Source of the DNA: an uncultured Eubacterium sp.
GTDB taxonomy: Bacteria; Bacillota; Clostridia; Lachnospirales; Lachnospiraceae
Direction: 5' to 3'
Assembly: GCA_947088865.1 (NCBI GenBank)
Contig: CAMUHY010000016.1
Span: forward strand, 1-64,000
DNA: 64,000 nucleotides
Made by a program: the position numbers and the translations under genes. Under the pieces are notes generated by a model, which was given only the letters and a program-made list of their open reading frames with translations, ran no database searches and was not told the origin of the DNA. Shown piece after piece: positions 15,958 through 25,966 of the stretch (its first letter is position 1; each line of letters begins with the position of its first letter).

Positions 15958-18669
15958 ATGGCAAAATATAGGTTCAAAACACATATAAGATTGTATATGC
16001 AAACAGGAGCAGTAACATTTTTAATACTGGCAGTGATATTTTTTATAAAAGGAATATATCCGTTTGGCAGCAATAGAATTGATTATTTTGACAATATGCA
16101 GCAGGTTGCACCGCTTTATACTCACTTGTGGGATTGGATGCATGGACAAGCTTCTTTATGGTTTGACTGGTACACAGGTTTTGGAACCAATATTTCAATG
16201 AGTTTATCTGCATTTTCTATGTTAAGTCCTTTTAACGTATTGTTATATATGATTCCAAGACATCTGATTCTTGAAAGTTTTTCCGTATTTATTGCTGTAA
16301 AAATGATATTTATGGCAGTTACTATGAATATATATTTAGACAAAAAAATATATACTATAAATAATTATATAAAGATGATATTTTCACTTTGTTATGCTTT
16401 TTGTGGATATACGCTTTTGTATGGTTCATGTTTTATGCCTTGGATGGATATTGTTGCGCTGTTTCCGCTGCTAATGACAGCTTATGATACAATGATACAA
16501 AAGGGTAAAAAGTTGTTTTATATTTTAATGATTGCATTGTTATTTATCATTAATTATTATATAAGCGCTATGGCAGTTATCTATATTTTTCTTGTGAGTG
16601 GCATTTATTTTTTATGGATGTGTGATAAAAGCAAATGGAAAACACATATATGGAATCTTGGCATTGGAACAGTAACAGGAATTGGTTTATCTGCATGTAT
16701 ACTTGTTCCTGTGGTATTTCAGCTTGGCAGTTCGCAAAGAGGCAGTGCAGGAGGCAGTCTTTTTAGCCAATATATTAACTGTATTTCAAGCTCTATATTA
16801 TACGATAGACCTCTTAATACATTCCAACGTTATATGATGGTTTATGGCATGGCGTTTGTAATAGCATTAATTGTTGTTGGGCTAAAAAAATATTGGAATG
16901 AAAAAAAGGTACGATTATATTATGGCATTTTAATATTGATGGTTCTTATTCCAATGTTTGTAGAAGGAACCAATCTGATTTGGCATTTTGGTTCTTACAA
17001 TGGCTATACGTTAAGAAATGGATTTTTGATTGCATTTACATTATTATCTGTTGGCGCTTATTTTGCAGATAGACTATCTTTAGAATTTACCATGCCAGAA
17101 AACATTTTAAAACAAATTGCAATTGCTGTGATAATAGCTGTTTCTTTTGTTGTAATTTACGCTGTTATGCCATATAAAAATGAAATTATTGCAAGTGTAT
17201 TTTATATAGGAATCTTTGTTCTTCTTTTGATAATCTATATAAAAAAGCTTAGTAAACAATCAAAACATTTTAATGTTGGACAGATTGCAGTATTGATGGC
17301 AGTAGAATTTTTTGTTGCCGTATATACATTGATAGGTCTACCTGAATTTTATCGCTGTGACCCTTATCAAGTGGGGGACTATGTTCAGGCTGCTAACACG
17401 GTAAAAGAAACATTGGATATTGAACCTTCTGTCACAGATAGAATTATAAATCCAGATATTAGTCTAAATGCAAATTATCCACTTATATTAGAGCGCAGCG
17501 CTTTGTCTAGTTTTACGGCGGCGCTTCAAAAAGATACACAAAGTTATGCGAAAAGGCTGGGCTATTCTAAGTATTTTTTGTGGTTGTTGGATTCCGGCGG
17601 AACGGTATTTACCAATGCACTGTTTCATGTTACGCAGGCGGTCAATACCAATGAATTAGATGAAAAAATGTATACGCCTTTGAGAAAAGATGATACGTAT
17701 ACTTTATATGAATCAAATTATCAGCTTCCTTTTGCAATAAATGTAGATAAGAAAGCGATATATGATAAATATGATGATAATTGGGTTGATATACACAATA
17801 AGTTGTACTTTGCAGTGTCAAATGATGATTCTAAGCTAGTTGACAATATACCGTATACGTATAAAGAATTGCCTAAGGTCAGGGAATATCATGCAGCAGT
17901 AAAAGGAAATAAAGCATTATATATTTCGATTGTAGATATGAATAATATTGACGGCGATGCAAATACTTCGTGGCTAATCAGTTCTATGCGTATTTATGTC
18001 AATGATAAGCCTGTATTGATACCAACTTTAGGAGATGTCAAGAATACAGCGTATTTTACAGATTACAATAATAATTTAATTTATCTTGGCTGTTTTACAG
18101 ATACAAATGTATCAATAAGAATTGAGTATGACGATGCTTGGTTTTTAAAGATTAGTGAAGTGAGTCTTGCCGGTTTAGATATGGACAAAATGCAGTCTAT
18201 GACTGCTGTGCATAAAAATGATTACTGCAAGACAAGCTATACAAAAGATTCGCTTACTATTCAGATGAATGGTAATTTAGAGACGGATAATATGGCATTG
18301 ATACCGATTGTTTATAGTGATAATTGGAATATTACAGTCAATGGCAAAAAGGCTGATGGAAAGGCAATATGCGGATTATTTACAGGTGTAAATATTGAGA
18401 CTGGCAAAAATACAATTACAATGACATTTGAACCAAAAGGAAAAAGACAAGGTATGTTGATAACTATGATAACAGCATCACTTTTGCTGTTTGGAATGGT
18501 GATAAATCCTTTTGTAAAAGGGAAGGGACTGGCTTTTTTACAATATGCGGCATCATTTATATATTGGGGACTGTATAGTGCTGTGGCGTTGGCAATGTTT
18601 GTTATCCCATGTATAACAGCAATACCTGCATTGATATATAATTTATTAAAAATATTAAATTTATTTTAA
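15958..18669 (+). CDS. YfhO-family membrane glycosyltransferase
   Basis: A 903-residue polytopic protein. The N-terminal half carries about a dozen membrane helices beginning with the family-typical stretch GIYPFGSNRIDYFDNMQQVAP and LWFDWYTGFGTNISM. A large outer domain covers about 475-825. Two or three membrane helices end the protein. YfhO proteins are GT-C-fold enzymes that use polyprenyl-phosphate sugars to decorate lipoteichoic acid or other surface polymers; the acidic residues of the first outer loop (YFDN) fit that role. The two GT2 enzymes nearby are plausible donors. AAAGGA lies 7 bases upstream. Confidence 0.9.
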   Translation: MAKYRFKTHIRLYMQTGAVTFLILAVIFFIKGIYPFGSNRIDYFDNMQQVAPLYTHLWDWMHGQASLWFDWYTGFGTNISMSLSAFSMLSPFNVLLYMIPRHLILESFSVFIAVKMIFMAVTMNIYLDKKIYTINNYIKMIFSLCYAFCGYTLLYGSCFMPWMDIVALFPLLMTAYDTMIQKGKKLFYILMIALLFIINYYISAMAVIYIFLVSGIYFLWMCDKSKWKTHIWNLGIGTVTGIGLSACILVPVVFQLGSSQRGSAGGSLFSQYINCISSSILYDRPLNTFQRYMMVYGMAFVIALIVVGLKKYWNEKKVRLYYGILILMVLIPMFVEGTNLIWHFGSYNGYTLRNGFLIAFTLLSVGAYFADRLSLEFTMPENILKQIAIAVIIAVSFVVIYAVMPYKNEIIASVFYIGIFVLLLIIYIKKLSKQSKHFNVGQIAVLMAVEFFVAVYTLIGLPEFYRCDPYQVGDYVQAANTVKETLDIEPSVTDRIINPDISLNANYPLILERSALSSFTAALQKDTQSYAKRLGYSKYFLWLLDSGGTVFTNALFHVTQAVNTNELDEKMYTPLRKDDTYTLYESNYQLPFAINVDKKAIYDKYDDNWVDIHNKLYFAVSNDDSKLVDNIPYTYKELPKVREYHAAVKGNKALYISIVDMNNIDGDANTSWLISSMRIYVNDKPVLIPTLGDVKNTAYFTDYNNNLIYLGCFTDTNVSIRIEYDDAWFLKISEVSLAGLDMDKMQSMTAVHKNDYCKTSYTKDSLTIQMNGNLETDNMALIPIVYSDNWNITVNGKKADGKAICGLFTGVNIETGKNTITMTFEPKGKRQGMLITMITASLLLFGMVINPFVKGKGLAFLQYAASFIYWGLYSAVALAMFVIPCITAIPALIYNLLKILNLF

Positions 18670-18707
18670 CCTTATAAATAATGTGATTATGAAAGGTATA
18701 ATTTGAT

Positions 18708-19949
18708 ATGCAAAAGACTGATATAAAAAGAAACCAAAATTATAAAATATTGATGTGTCTGTTGGCAACATTTATTCTGTCAAGATTAATCATGGTGATA
18801 ATGGCTTTGGTTTATAATAATGTAATGGGAACCGACCATTCCTTTGCATATTTGATGAATCAGTGGGATGCTAAAAGGTATCAGTTTATTATAGAGAATG
18901 GATATACGTATCCCCTAGATACAGACCCACAGGCAAACTGGGCATTTTTTCCTCTGTATGTCATGGTATGTCAATTCGTTAAGTTATTGACTTTTTGGCA
19001 GTTGGATACCTTTTGGGTTGGTATGATTGTTTCCAATGTTTGTATATTTGTGGGTGCGTTTTTTGGTATAAAATATATTTTAAATATAAATAGTAATTAT
19101 TCCAGCACAAACTCATATACAGCACAAGGTTGTTATGTATCAGATGATAGCAGGATTTCGGAAGGTGTTATTATATGGGGCTGTATCGTATTTGCCGCGC
19201 CATATATGTTTTATTGTTGTTCAACATATACAGAGGGTATGTTTATTATGTTTATATCCTTATTTTTTTATTGTTGTCAGCAAAAAAAGTATATCTTGGC
19301 AGGAATTATGTCAGCCGCCGCCAGCGCTACAAGAATTGTGGGTTGTATGCTAGTGTTTGCCTTGATTATAGAATTGTATCTTGATTGTGTAAAATCAAAA
19401 ACGGTACCACAAGCAGAATTTACATTTCTATCCAAATTAAAGAAATTTTTATATCAAATATTTACTGAACCAAAACATTTAATGGCAATTTTATTATGTC
19501 CGCTTGGCACATTTTTATATATGACGTTTTTAAGATTCTTCTGTGGGGATGCATTTGCCTTTAAACATGTTCAGATTGCTTGGAGAGAGGATTCTTATGT
19601 ACCAGTTATCGGCGTACTTTGGAAGGCTTGTACAGGACAGTTTGAGCCATATTACAACTATATGGGCTGGTTTTGCATAGGGGCATTTTTTGTATATGGA
19701 TATATGATTAGAAGAAAATATTATTCAATGGGTGTATTTGGAATTGTGTCATTGCTTGTTCCGTTGACGTCGCATGTGATGAGTACATGTCGATTTGTTG
19801 TAGGTTCTTACGTTTTTTTAGTGGGTATATATGATTTGATTAATAGAATAAAAAATAAAAATGTAGTATCAATTATCCTTGTAATTTTAGTAATGATTGA
19901 ACTATGTTTATTATTTCTTTGGTACAATTCAAACGGTTGGCTGATATAA
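18708..19949 (+). CDS. PIG-V-like membrane mannosyltransferase
   Basis: A 413-residue membrane protein with eight to ten helices. The first outer loop contains WDAKRYQFIIENGYTYPLD and WAFFPLYVMV, the signature of the GPI mannosyltransferase 2 (PIG-V) superfamily and its bacterial relatives. These GT-C enzymes take mannose from a polyprenyl-phosphate donor outside the membrane. Together with the mannose enzyme and the two GT2 genes this suggests a lipid-linked mannosylation pathway. Acceptor unknown. A GAAAGG site lies 10 bases upstream. Confidence 0.85.
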   Translation: MQKTDIKRNQNYKILMCLLATFILSRLIMVIMALVYNNVMGTDHSFAYLMNQWDAKRYQFIIENGYTYPLDTDPQANWAFFPLYVMVCQFVKLLTFWQLDTFWVGMIVSNVCIFVGAFFGIKYILNINSNYSSTNSYTAQGCYVSDDSRISEGVIIWGCIVFAAPYMFYCCSTYTEGMFIMFISLFFYCCQQKKYILAGIMSAAASATRIVGCMLVFALIIELYLDCVKSKTVPQAEFTFLSKLKKFLYQIFTEPKHLMAILLCPLGTFLYMTFLRFFCGDAFAFKHVQIAWREDSYVPVIGVLWKACTGQFEPYYNYMGWFCIGAFFVYGYMIRRKYYSMGVFGIVSLLVPLTSHVMSTCRFVVGSYVFLVGIYDLINRIKNKNVVSIILVILVMIELCLLFLWYNSNGWLI

Positions 19950-20156
19950 TTCGTATAATATAAAAAAGTAAAGTTTACTGGCAATCGTTAATGTTATTTG
20001 ATATAATGCACTTGATAAATTCAGTTGTGGTATTTTTTAACAAAATAGCAAATTGAAAATTTCGTTTAATAGGATGCAAGCATTTATTAAATTGATAACG
20101 TAGATAAAAAGAAATAGAAATTAAGACAGCGGACTTAATAGAGATGGAGGTTTATA

Positions 20157-20894
20157 ATGTTGACGGTGGTAGTGCCTACATTTAATGAGGGTAAAAATAT
20201 CAAAAATTTAGTAAAACAAATTGATGCAGCATTAAAAAATATTGATTATGAAATTTTATTTGTAGATGATAGTAAGGACAATACACCTGATATTATAAGG
20301 AAAGTAGCAAAAGAATATCCATCTGTTAGAATGGAACATCGAGAGAATGAAAGCGGTCTTGCAACAGCTGTTTTAAAAGGGTTTAGACTGGCAAAAGGGG
20401 AATATATAGCATGTATGGATGCCGATTTGCAGCATCCGCCAATTATACTTAAATATATGTATAAAGCAATGAAGGCTGGAGCTGATTTATGTATACCAAG
20501 CCGATTAATTCCTGGTGGTGATGATGGCGGACTTAATTGGTACAGAAAATTTGTATCAGGCACAGCCAGAAAAATTGGACAATTGATGCTGCCTTGTCTA
20601 AGAAAGATATCAGACCCTACAAGCGGGTTGTTTATGTTTCGCAGAGAAGTTATTGAACATGCTGATTTACAGCCAATTGGCTGGAAGATTATGGTTGAAG
20701 TTCTTGCGATGGGGACATATTCTAAAATTGTTGAGATTCCGTATAAATTTCAGCAAAGGACAGCAGGAGAGTCAAAGTTATCAGGAAAAGTCACTATGGA
20801 GTATTTAAAACAGCTAAAAAATTTAAGAGGGCGATATAATAAAAAGAATCAATATACCGTTGAGGTGTGGAGTGAAAAAAAGATGAAGTCGTAA
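20157..20894 (+). CDS. GT2 polyprenol-phosphate mannose synthase-like
   Basis: A 245-residue DPM1-type glycosyltransferase without membrane helices. Motifs: VVVPTFNEGKNIKNLV, FVDDSKDNT, CMDADLQHPP (DxD) and DPTSGLFMFRREV. In DPM1-like enzymes this set transfers mannose from GDP-mannose to a polyprenyl phosphate, giving the donor used by PIG-V-like enzymes. The start is fixed by GGAGG 6 bases before the ATG. It has its own spacer of about 200 bases, so it may be separately transcribed. Confidence 0.88.
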   Translation: MLTVVVPTFNEGKNIKNLVKQIDAALKNIDYEILFVDDSKDNTPDIIRKVAKEYPSVRMEHRENESGLATAVLKGFRLAKGEYIACMDADLQHPPIILKYMYKAMKAGADLCIPSRLIPGGDDGGLNWYRKFVSGTARKIGQLMLPCLRKISDPTSGLFMFRREVIEHADLQPIGWKIMVEVLAMGTYSKIVEIPYKFQQRTAGESKLSGKVTMEYLKQLKNLRGRYNKKNQYTVEVWSEKKMKS

Positions 20895-21222
20895 GAATAA
20901 CGATAGTTTTAGCGTTAAAGTTTTAATTAATATTTGTTTGATAAAAAAATATAATATATAGGATAAAAGAATTTATAAATAAATTTAAAAAATTTGCAAT
21001 AAATGCTGCTTGTATTCAGAGTGTTATTATTGTTGGTTTTTATGCAAGAGGAACAAATAAAGTATTATGTGATGGATATAAAGGTTATTATTGATAAAAA
21101 GAAATATTTTAAAAGTTTAAAATTTTGATTTTATCCACTTGCTTATATCTTTACGATATTGAAGCGATGTGAATATTTTTTGACAAATTTTTGATTGAAA
21201 AATGAAAGGAATAAAAATTATT
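20895..21222. other. Spacer without a recognisable gene
   Basis: About 330 bases, very AT-rich. A 41-codon open stretch at 20969-21094 reads SVIIVGFYARGTNK, faintly like the start of a minimal nucleotidyltransferase. It has no ribosome site, no start codon in place and no following domain, so I do not annotate it as a gene. No clear terminator or structured RNA was found. Confidence 0.5.
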
Positions 21223-22236
21223 ATGGCAATATTAGTGACAGGCGGGGCAGGCTATATTGGAAGCCATACCGTAGTTGAGTTACAAAATGAAGGGTATGAG
21301 GTTGTTGTTATAGACAATCTTGTCAATTCATCAAAAGAAGCGATAAGGAGAGTTGAGACAATTACAGGAAAGCCCGTTAAATTTTACGAGGGCGATATTT
21401 CCGATGCAGAGCTTTTAGATACGATATTCAAGGAAGAAACAATTGATAGCTGTATTCATTTTGCTGGATTAAAGGCCGTTGGAGAATCCATTTCTAAGCC
21501 ATTAGAGTACTATTCTAACAATATTTCAGGTTCCTTGATTTTATTTGATGCCATGCGAAGAAATAACGTAAAAAACATTATTTTTTCATCTTCGGCAACA
21601 GTATATGGAGACCCAGCATTTGTGCCAATTACAGAAGACTGTCCGCTAGGTGAGATTACCAATCCATATGGGCAGACCAAAGCGATGTTGGAGCAAATTC
21701 TTACGGATATATATAAGTCCGATAATACATGGAATGTCATTTTACTGCGCTATTTTAATCCAATTGGCGCGCACAGCAGTGGTACGATTGGTGAAAATCC
21801 GAATGGTATACCCAATAATCTTATGCCATATATTACACAAGTAGCAGTAGGAAAGCTTGAAAAGCTGGGTGTTTTTGGTGATGATTACAATACGCCGGAC
21901 GGAACGTGTATAAGAGATTATATTCATGTGGTCGATTTAGCACAGGGACATGTTAAATCCGTAGCAAAATTAAAAGAAAATCCAGGCTTAAAGATATACA
22001 ATCTTGGGACTGGAAAAGGCTCATCAGTACTTGATGTAGTTCATACATTTATAGAAGCATCGGGCGTTGATATACCATATGTTATTAAATCAAGAAGAAC
22101 AGGAGATGTTCCAGTGAATTATTGCGATGCCACTAAAGCAAAAGAAGAGCTTAACTGGATTGCAAAAAAGAATTTGTTTGATATGTGTGCAGACTCTTGG
22201 AGATGGCAAAAAAATAATCCAAATGGAATGATATAA
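21223..22236 (+). CDS. galE: UDP-glucose 4-epimerase
   Basis: A 337-residue short-chain dehydrogenase/reductase enzyme that interconverts UDP-glucose and UDP-galactose. The N-terminal NAD-binding motif is TGGAGYIGSH. The catalytic set is SSATVYG with YGQTK. The C-terminal YNLGTGKGSSVLDV is typical of GalE. I choose the ATG at 21223 (MAILVTGG), the normal family start, over the ATG 21 bases upstream, although the AAAGGA site is a little far (12 bases). It supplies nucleotide sugars for the surrounding glycan genes and runs directly into glmM. Confidence 0.95.
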   Translation: MAILVTGGAGYIGSHTVVELQNEGYEVVVIDNLVNSSKEAIRRVETITGKPVKFYEGDISDAELLDTIFKEETIDSCIHFAGLKAVGESISKPLEYYSNNISGSLILFDAMRRNNVKNIIFSSSATVYGDPAFVPITEDCPLGEITNPYGQTKAMLEQILTDIYKSDNTWNVILLRYFNPIGAHSSGTIGENPNGIPNNLMPYITQVAVGKLEKLGVFGDDYNTPDGTCIRDYIHVVDLAQGHVKSVAKLKENPGLKIYNLGTGKGSSVLDVVHTFIEASGVDIPYVIKSRRTGDVPVNYCDATKAKEELNWIAKKNLFDMCADSWRWQKNNPNGMI

Positions 22237-22260
22237 AATATATTAAAAATAGGAGTATAT

Positions 22261-23613
22261 ATGGGCAAGTATTTTGGTACAGATGGTTTTAGAGGAGAGG
22301 CTAATGTCAATCTTACAGTGGAACATGCGTTTAAAGTAGGACGGTTTTTAGGTTGGTATTATGGAAAAAACCACAAAGAAGATAAAGTTAAGATTGTTAT
22401 AGGAAAAGATACAAGAAGAAGCAGTTATATGTTTGAATATTCTCTTGTTGCAGGACTCACCGCATCGGGAGCAGACGTCTATTTATTGCATGTAACGACA
22501 ACGCCTAGCGTTTCTTATGTTGTAAGGACAGAAGATTTTGACTGTGGAATTATGATAAGCGCCAGTCATAATCCATTTTATGATAATGGTATTAAGCTGA
22601 TTAATGACAAAGGCGAAAAAATGAGGGAAGATGTTATTGATGAGATTGAAAAATATCTTGATGGAGAGATAGCCGAATTACCATTTGCAACAAAGGAAAA
22701 TATTGGATGTACTATTGATTATACGGCTGGCAGAAACCGGTATATGGGGTATCTTATAAGTCTTGCTGTCTATTCTTTTAAAGGTATGAGAGTAGGTATT
22801 GATGCAGCAAATGGAAGCGCATGGACTTTGGCAAAAAGTGTTTTTGATGCGCTGGGAGCAAAAACATATGTGATTCACGCAGAGCCTGATGGAACCAATA
22901 TTAATGAAAATTGCGGTTCTACGCATATTGAAGGATTGTGCGATTTAGTAAAAAGAGAACATCTTGACGTTGGCTTTGCTTTTGATGGCGATGCAGACCG
23001 ATGTCTTTGTGTTGATGAAAAAGGAAATGTTGTGACAGGCGACCATATTTTGTATATATATGGATATTATATGAAAGAGAGAGGGAAGCTTTCAGATAAT
23101 ACAGTTGTTACAACGGTAATGTCTAATTTTGGATTGTATAAGGCATTTGAGGCAGCAGGCATTTGTTATGAAAAGACAGATGTTGGCGATAAGTATGTCT
23201 ATGAGTGCATGTCAAATCATGGTTATCGGCTTGGCGGCGAACAGTCAGGACATATTATTTTTAGTAAATATGCAACGACAGGTGATGGGATTATAACAGC
23301 GCTTAAAATGATGGAAGTTATGTTGGCAAAGAAAAAGACATTGAGCGAGCTAAAGTCTCCTGTTGCTGTTTTTCCGCAAGTTCTTAAAAATATAAAGGTG
23401 ACCGATAAGACCACCGCTCAAAATGACGTCGATGTAAAAGCTGCTGTTAAGAAAGTTGCAGAAGCACTTGGCAATGATGGCAGGATACTTGTTCGTGAGA
23501 GCGGAACAGAACCTGTTGTCCGAGTGATGGTTGAGGCTGGAAGTCAAGAATTATGTTTGAAGTATGTAGATGAAGTTATTGAAGTGATAAAGAGTAAAGG
23601 CTATGCCGTTTAA
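22261..23613 (+). CDS. glmM: Phosphoglucosamine mutase
   Basis: A 450-residue alpha-D-phosphohexomutase converting glucosamine-6-P to glucosamine-1-P on the way to UDP-GlcNAc and cell wall. It has the N-terminal FGTDGFRG, the phosphoserine loop ISASHNP (Ser102), the metal loop DGDADR and the sugar-binding GEQSGH. The C-terminal phosphate-binding loop is RESGTEPVVRVM. These favour GlmM over general phosphoglucomutases. AGGAG lies 6 bases upstream. Confidence 0.93.
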   Translation: MGKYFGTDGFRGEANVNLTVEHAFKVGRFLGWYYGKNHKEDKVKIVIGKDTRRSSYMFEYSLVAGLTASGADVYLLHVTTTPSVSYVVRTEDFDCGIMISASHNPFYDNGIKLINDKGEKMREDVIDEIEKYLDGEIAELPFATKENIGCTIDYTAGRNRYMGYLISLAVYSFKGMRVGIDAANGSAWTLAKSVFDALGAKTYVIHAEPDGTNINENCGSTHIEGLCDLVKREHLDVGFAFDGDADRCLCVDEKGNVVTGDHILYIYGYYMKERGKLSDNTVVTTVMSNFGLYKAFEAAGICYEKTDVGDKYVYECMSNHGYRLGGEQSGHIIFSKYATTGDGIITALKMMEVMLAKKKTLSELKSPVAVFPQVLKNIKVTDKTTAQNDVDVKAAVKKVAEALGNDGRILVRESGTEPVVRVMVEAGSQELCLKYVDEVIEVIKSKGYAV

Positions 23614-23630
23614 AAATCAGGTATAAATCG

Positions 23631-23679
23631 AAACCTCCTATAATAAGATTATAACAAGTCTTATTGTAGGGGGGTTTTT
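23631..23679 (+). terminator. Terminator-like hairpin overlapping the next ribosome site
   Basis: AACCTCCTATAATAAG (23632-23647) pairs with CTTATTGTAGGGGGGTTT (23660-23677), leaving a 12-base loop, and runs into TTTTT. The 3' arm contains the AGGGGGG ribosome site of the gene at 23680. The structure can act as the glmM terminator and also hide that site, so downstream translation may need an independent start or unfolding. Confidence 0.6.
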
Positions 23680-24099
23680 ATGCGAAAGAACAAAATTGAT
23701 ATTTTAGTATGTATATTTTTGATATTTGTATGTTCCGTTTGCGGACTGTGGGGTTGTGGCAAAACGGAAACAGAAGTGACACAATTGGATTATACCGTTG
23801 TGGAAGATAAAGATATACCCCAAGAACTAAAGAATATCATTGATGAAAAAAAGGAAAGTACGATTAGGCTTACATATAATACAGATGAATATACATATGC
23901 AGTTGCAGGGTATGGAACGATGGGAACAAGCGGATATAGCATTTGTGTAAACAGCGTATCACTTGGCAAAGATTCTATCTATGTAGACATCGATTTGTTA
24001 GGACCAAAACCTCAAGAACAGGTTACAAAAGTAAGTACAACACCATATATTGTGTTAAAAATGGAAAAAAGAGATGAAACAGTGGTATTTAATATGTAG
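23680..24099 (+). CDS. PrcB-domain lipoprotein
   Basis: A 139-residue lipoprotein with a hydrophobic N-terminus ending in the lipobox LWGC (Cys26). The remaining domain, with VAGYGTMGTSGYSICVNSV and VDIDLLGPKP, resembles the PrcB C-terminal domain first named in the dentilisin protease complex of Treponema. In Firmicutes such small lipoproteins have no established function; a role in protein-protein interaction at the surface is possible. It sits just before the SipL-like coat gene (14 bases), so the two are probably co-expressed. Confidence 0.75.
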   Translation: MRKNKIDILVCIFLIFVCSVCGLWGCGKTETEVTQLDYTVVEDKDIPQELKNIIDEKKESTIRLTYNTDEYTYAVAGYGTMGTSGYSICVNSVSLGKDSIYVDIDLLGPKPQEQVTKVSTTPYIVLKMEKRDETVVFNM

Positions 24100-24113
24100 C
24101 GCAGCGCGCAGAA

Positions 24114-25721
24114 ATGGAGTTTAGTGTGATTATTAATAAAGGGTATATTCATGATAACGAATGTAAATGCAAAAATACCATACAGATAACATTAGATGAT
24201 GATTTTAACGTGCCAGATAACAAAGCGGATATTGAACATATTATAAGACAATGGGGAAATGCAAGAATTGATGAAGCAAAGGCATTGGGCGAAAAAGCAG
24301 AGGTAAAGGGGTGCCTTGATTTTGCTATTCTTTATATGGGAAATAATGAAGATGGCGGCAGTATGCCTTTTAAAATGACAGGAGATATTGATATCGGCGA
24401 GGTTATTAATTTAAGCTGTGATGTCGAGAATATTCCAATATGTTGGGAAACACATCTTGAAGACCTTACAGTAAAAGCTATCAATTCACGTAAAATCAAT
24501 GTTAAAGCGATTATTTCTATAAAAATTGTATGTGAGGATATAGAAGATTACAGTTTTGGTTATGAAGTGTCAGAAGTTCAGGAAAATGAGTGTATTCAAG
24601 TGAAAAAGCAAAATATTCAATATGCTGAACTGATGGTTAATATGAGAGACAATCTAAGAATCCGAGAGACAGTATCACTTCCTCAAGGAAAACCAAACAT
24701 AGGAAATATTATGTGGGAAGAATTGTGGATAAGAAGTTTTGACAGTAAAGCCGTAGAGGATGGTATGGAAATCAATGTTGAACTGGGCTATTTTATTATT
24801 TATGCTCCAGAAAACAGTGATATTGGAACAGCGTGGTATGACTCAACTGCCAATTTTAATGGAAAACTAGATATTAGCGGCTGTAATATGGATATGATAC
24901 ATTTTGTCAATTACTCGATGACGAGCTGCGGCATAGAGGCAAAGCCAAACTATGATGGAGAGCTTCGCGACTTGAATCTTGAGATGGTGCTTGAGATGAA
25001 TGTAAAATGTTATCAGGAAAGAACACAGCAGATTATTGATGATATTTATTCGCCTGTAAAACGTATTGAAATTAATAGCACCCCTGTATCGATTAAAAAT
25101 TTGATTGCAAGGAATAATTCAAGATGTCAGATTAATGAGCGTGTAAAGACGGATAAATATGGTTCTATTTTACAGATAATTAGTTGTAATGGCGTTGCAC
25201 ATATTGATGACATACAAGTGGAAAAAGATGGATTGCAGGTAGAAGGCGTTGTTATTGTAAATACGTTTTATGTATCAGAAAGCGATGCCAATCCGCTGGG
25301 CAGTTTTTCGATACCAATACCATTTTCACATAAGGTACAGTTAAAAACAACAGAAGATATGGAATACTACATGCAAAGCTGTGTTGAACATGTTGGAATT
25401 GTAATGACAGGAAGTCAGGAGCTTGAAGTAAAGGGCAATGTGGTAATTGATGTTATATGCTTTAATGTTGTTCATGTCAATGTTGTTCAAGAATGTGAAG
25501 TGAGCGAAGGCGATGAAAATATGTATTTGAATTTGCCAACGATGGTGGGATATATATCTGATGGGAAAAATTCGCTGTGGGATATTGCCAAAAAATACAA
25601 CACAACGGTGGATTCTATTAAAAAAGATAATAAAGGCATTCCAGAGCTTGCCGATGCAGATTATAAGATAAAGGCAGGAGAAAAATTGCTGTTGATGAAA
25701 GAGCTTAGTATGAAAGAATAA
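24114..25721 (+). CDS. SipL-like spore coat morphogenetic protein (SPOCS + LysM)
   Basis: A 535-residue protein with repeated DUF3794/SPOCS domains (about residues 30-150, 170-290 and 315-460) and a C-terminal LysM domain (MVGYISDGKNSLWDIAKKYN... to the end). This is the architecture of SipL, which in Clostridioides difficile binds SpoIVA through its LysM domain and is needed for coat assembly around the forespore. Length is close to SipL. The start has hardly any ribosome site, so translation may be coupled to the upstream gene. No sigma-E promoter was recognised. Confidence 0.88.
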   Translation: MEFSVIINKGYIHDNECKCKNTIQITLDDDFNVPDNKADIEHIIRQWGNARIDEAKALGEKAEVKGCLDFAILYMGNNEDGGSMPFKMTGDIDIGEVINLSCDVENIPICWETHLEDLTVKAINSRKINVKAIISIKIVCEDIEDYSFGYEVSEVQENECIQVKKQNIQYAELMVNMRDNLRIRETVSLPQGKPNIGNIMWEELWIRSFDSKAVEDGMEINVELGYFIIYAPENSDIGTAWYDSTANFNGKLDISGCNMDMIHFVNYSMTSCGIEAKPNYDGELRDLNLEMVLEMNVKCYQERTQQIIDDIYSPVKRIEINSTPVSIKNLIARNNSRCQINERVKTDKYGSILQIISCNGVAHIDDIQVEKDGLQVEGVVIVNTFYVSESDANPLGSFSIPIPFSHKVQLKTTEDMEYYMQSCVEHVGIVMTGSQELEVKGNVVIDVICFNVVHVNVVQECEVSEGDENMYLNLPTMVGYISDGKNSLWDIAKKYNTTVDSIKKDNKGIPELADADYKIKAGEKLLLMKELSMKE

Positions 25722-25763
25722 TAAACAAAATAAATATATAAAATATAATGTATATAAATTATA

Positions 25764-25816
25764 AACCTTCAGATGGATATAATATATGATTATATCGTTT
25801 GAAGGTTCTTATTATT
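25764..25816 (+). terminator. Terminator after the SipL-like gene
   Basis: AACCTTCA (25764-25771) pairs with TGAAGGTT (25800-25807), and an inner stem is made by GATATAAT/ATTATATC. CTTATTATTT follows. Confidence 0.65.
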
Positions 25817-25829
25817 TGTGAGAAGTTAT

Positions 25830-25890
25830 ATGAAAGAAAGGGCTGTCATTTATTTTACTTTATTAAACTATTGTAAAAAGTTGACAGCCC
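25830..25890 (-). terminator. Terminator of the minus-strand gene at 25967
   Basis: GGGCTGTCA (25840-25848) and TGACAGCCC (25882-25890) make a 9-bp GC-rich stem. Read on the minus strand it is followed by TTTCTTTC. The loop is long (33 bases), so efficiency is uncertain. Confidence 0.5.
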
Positions 25891-25966
25891 ATTCAAGAGG
25901 ATTGGACTAGTTATTAATGAAACAATATTTGTAAATCTGCTTTGTTGTTTGCCTGATAAAATTCAA

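Noticed and set aside
20969..21094. Remnant of a minimal nucleotidyltransferase (SVIIVGFYARGTNK)
   Set aside because: Only 41 codons, no start or ribosome site, missing metal-binding Asp pair, and in an AT-rich region where chance frames are expected.
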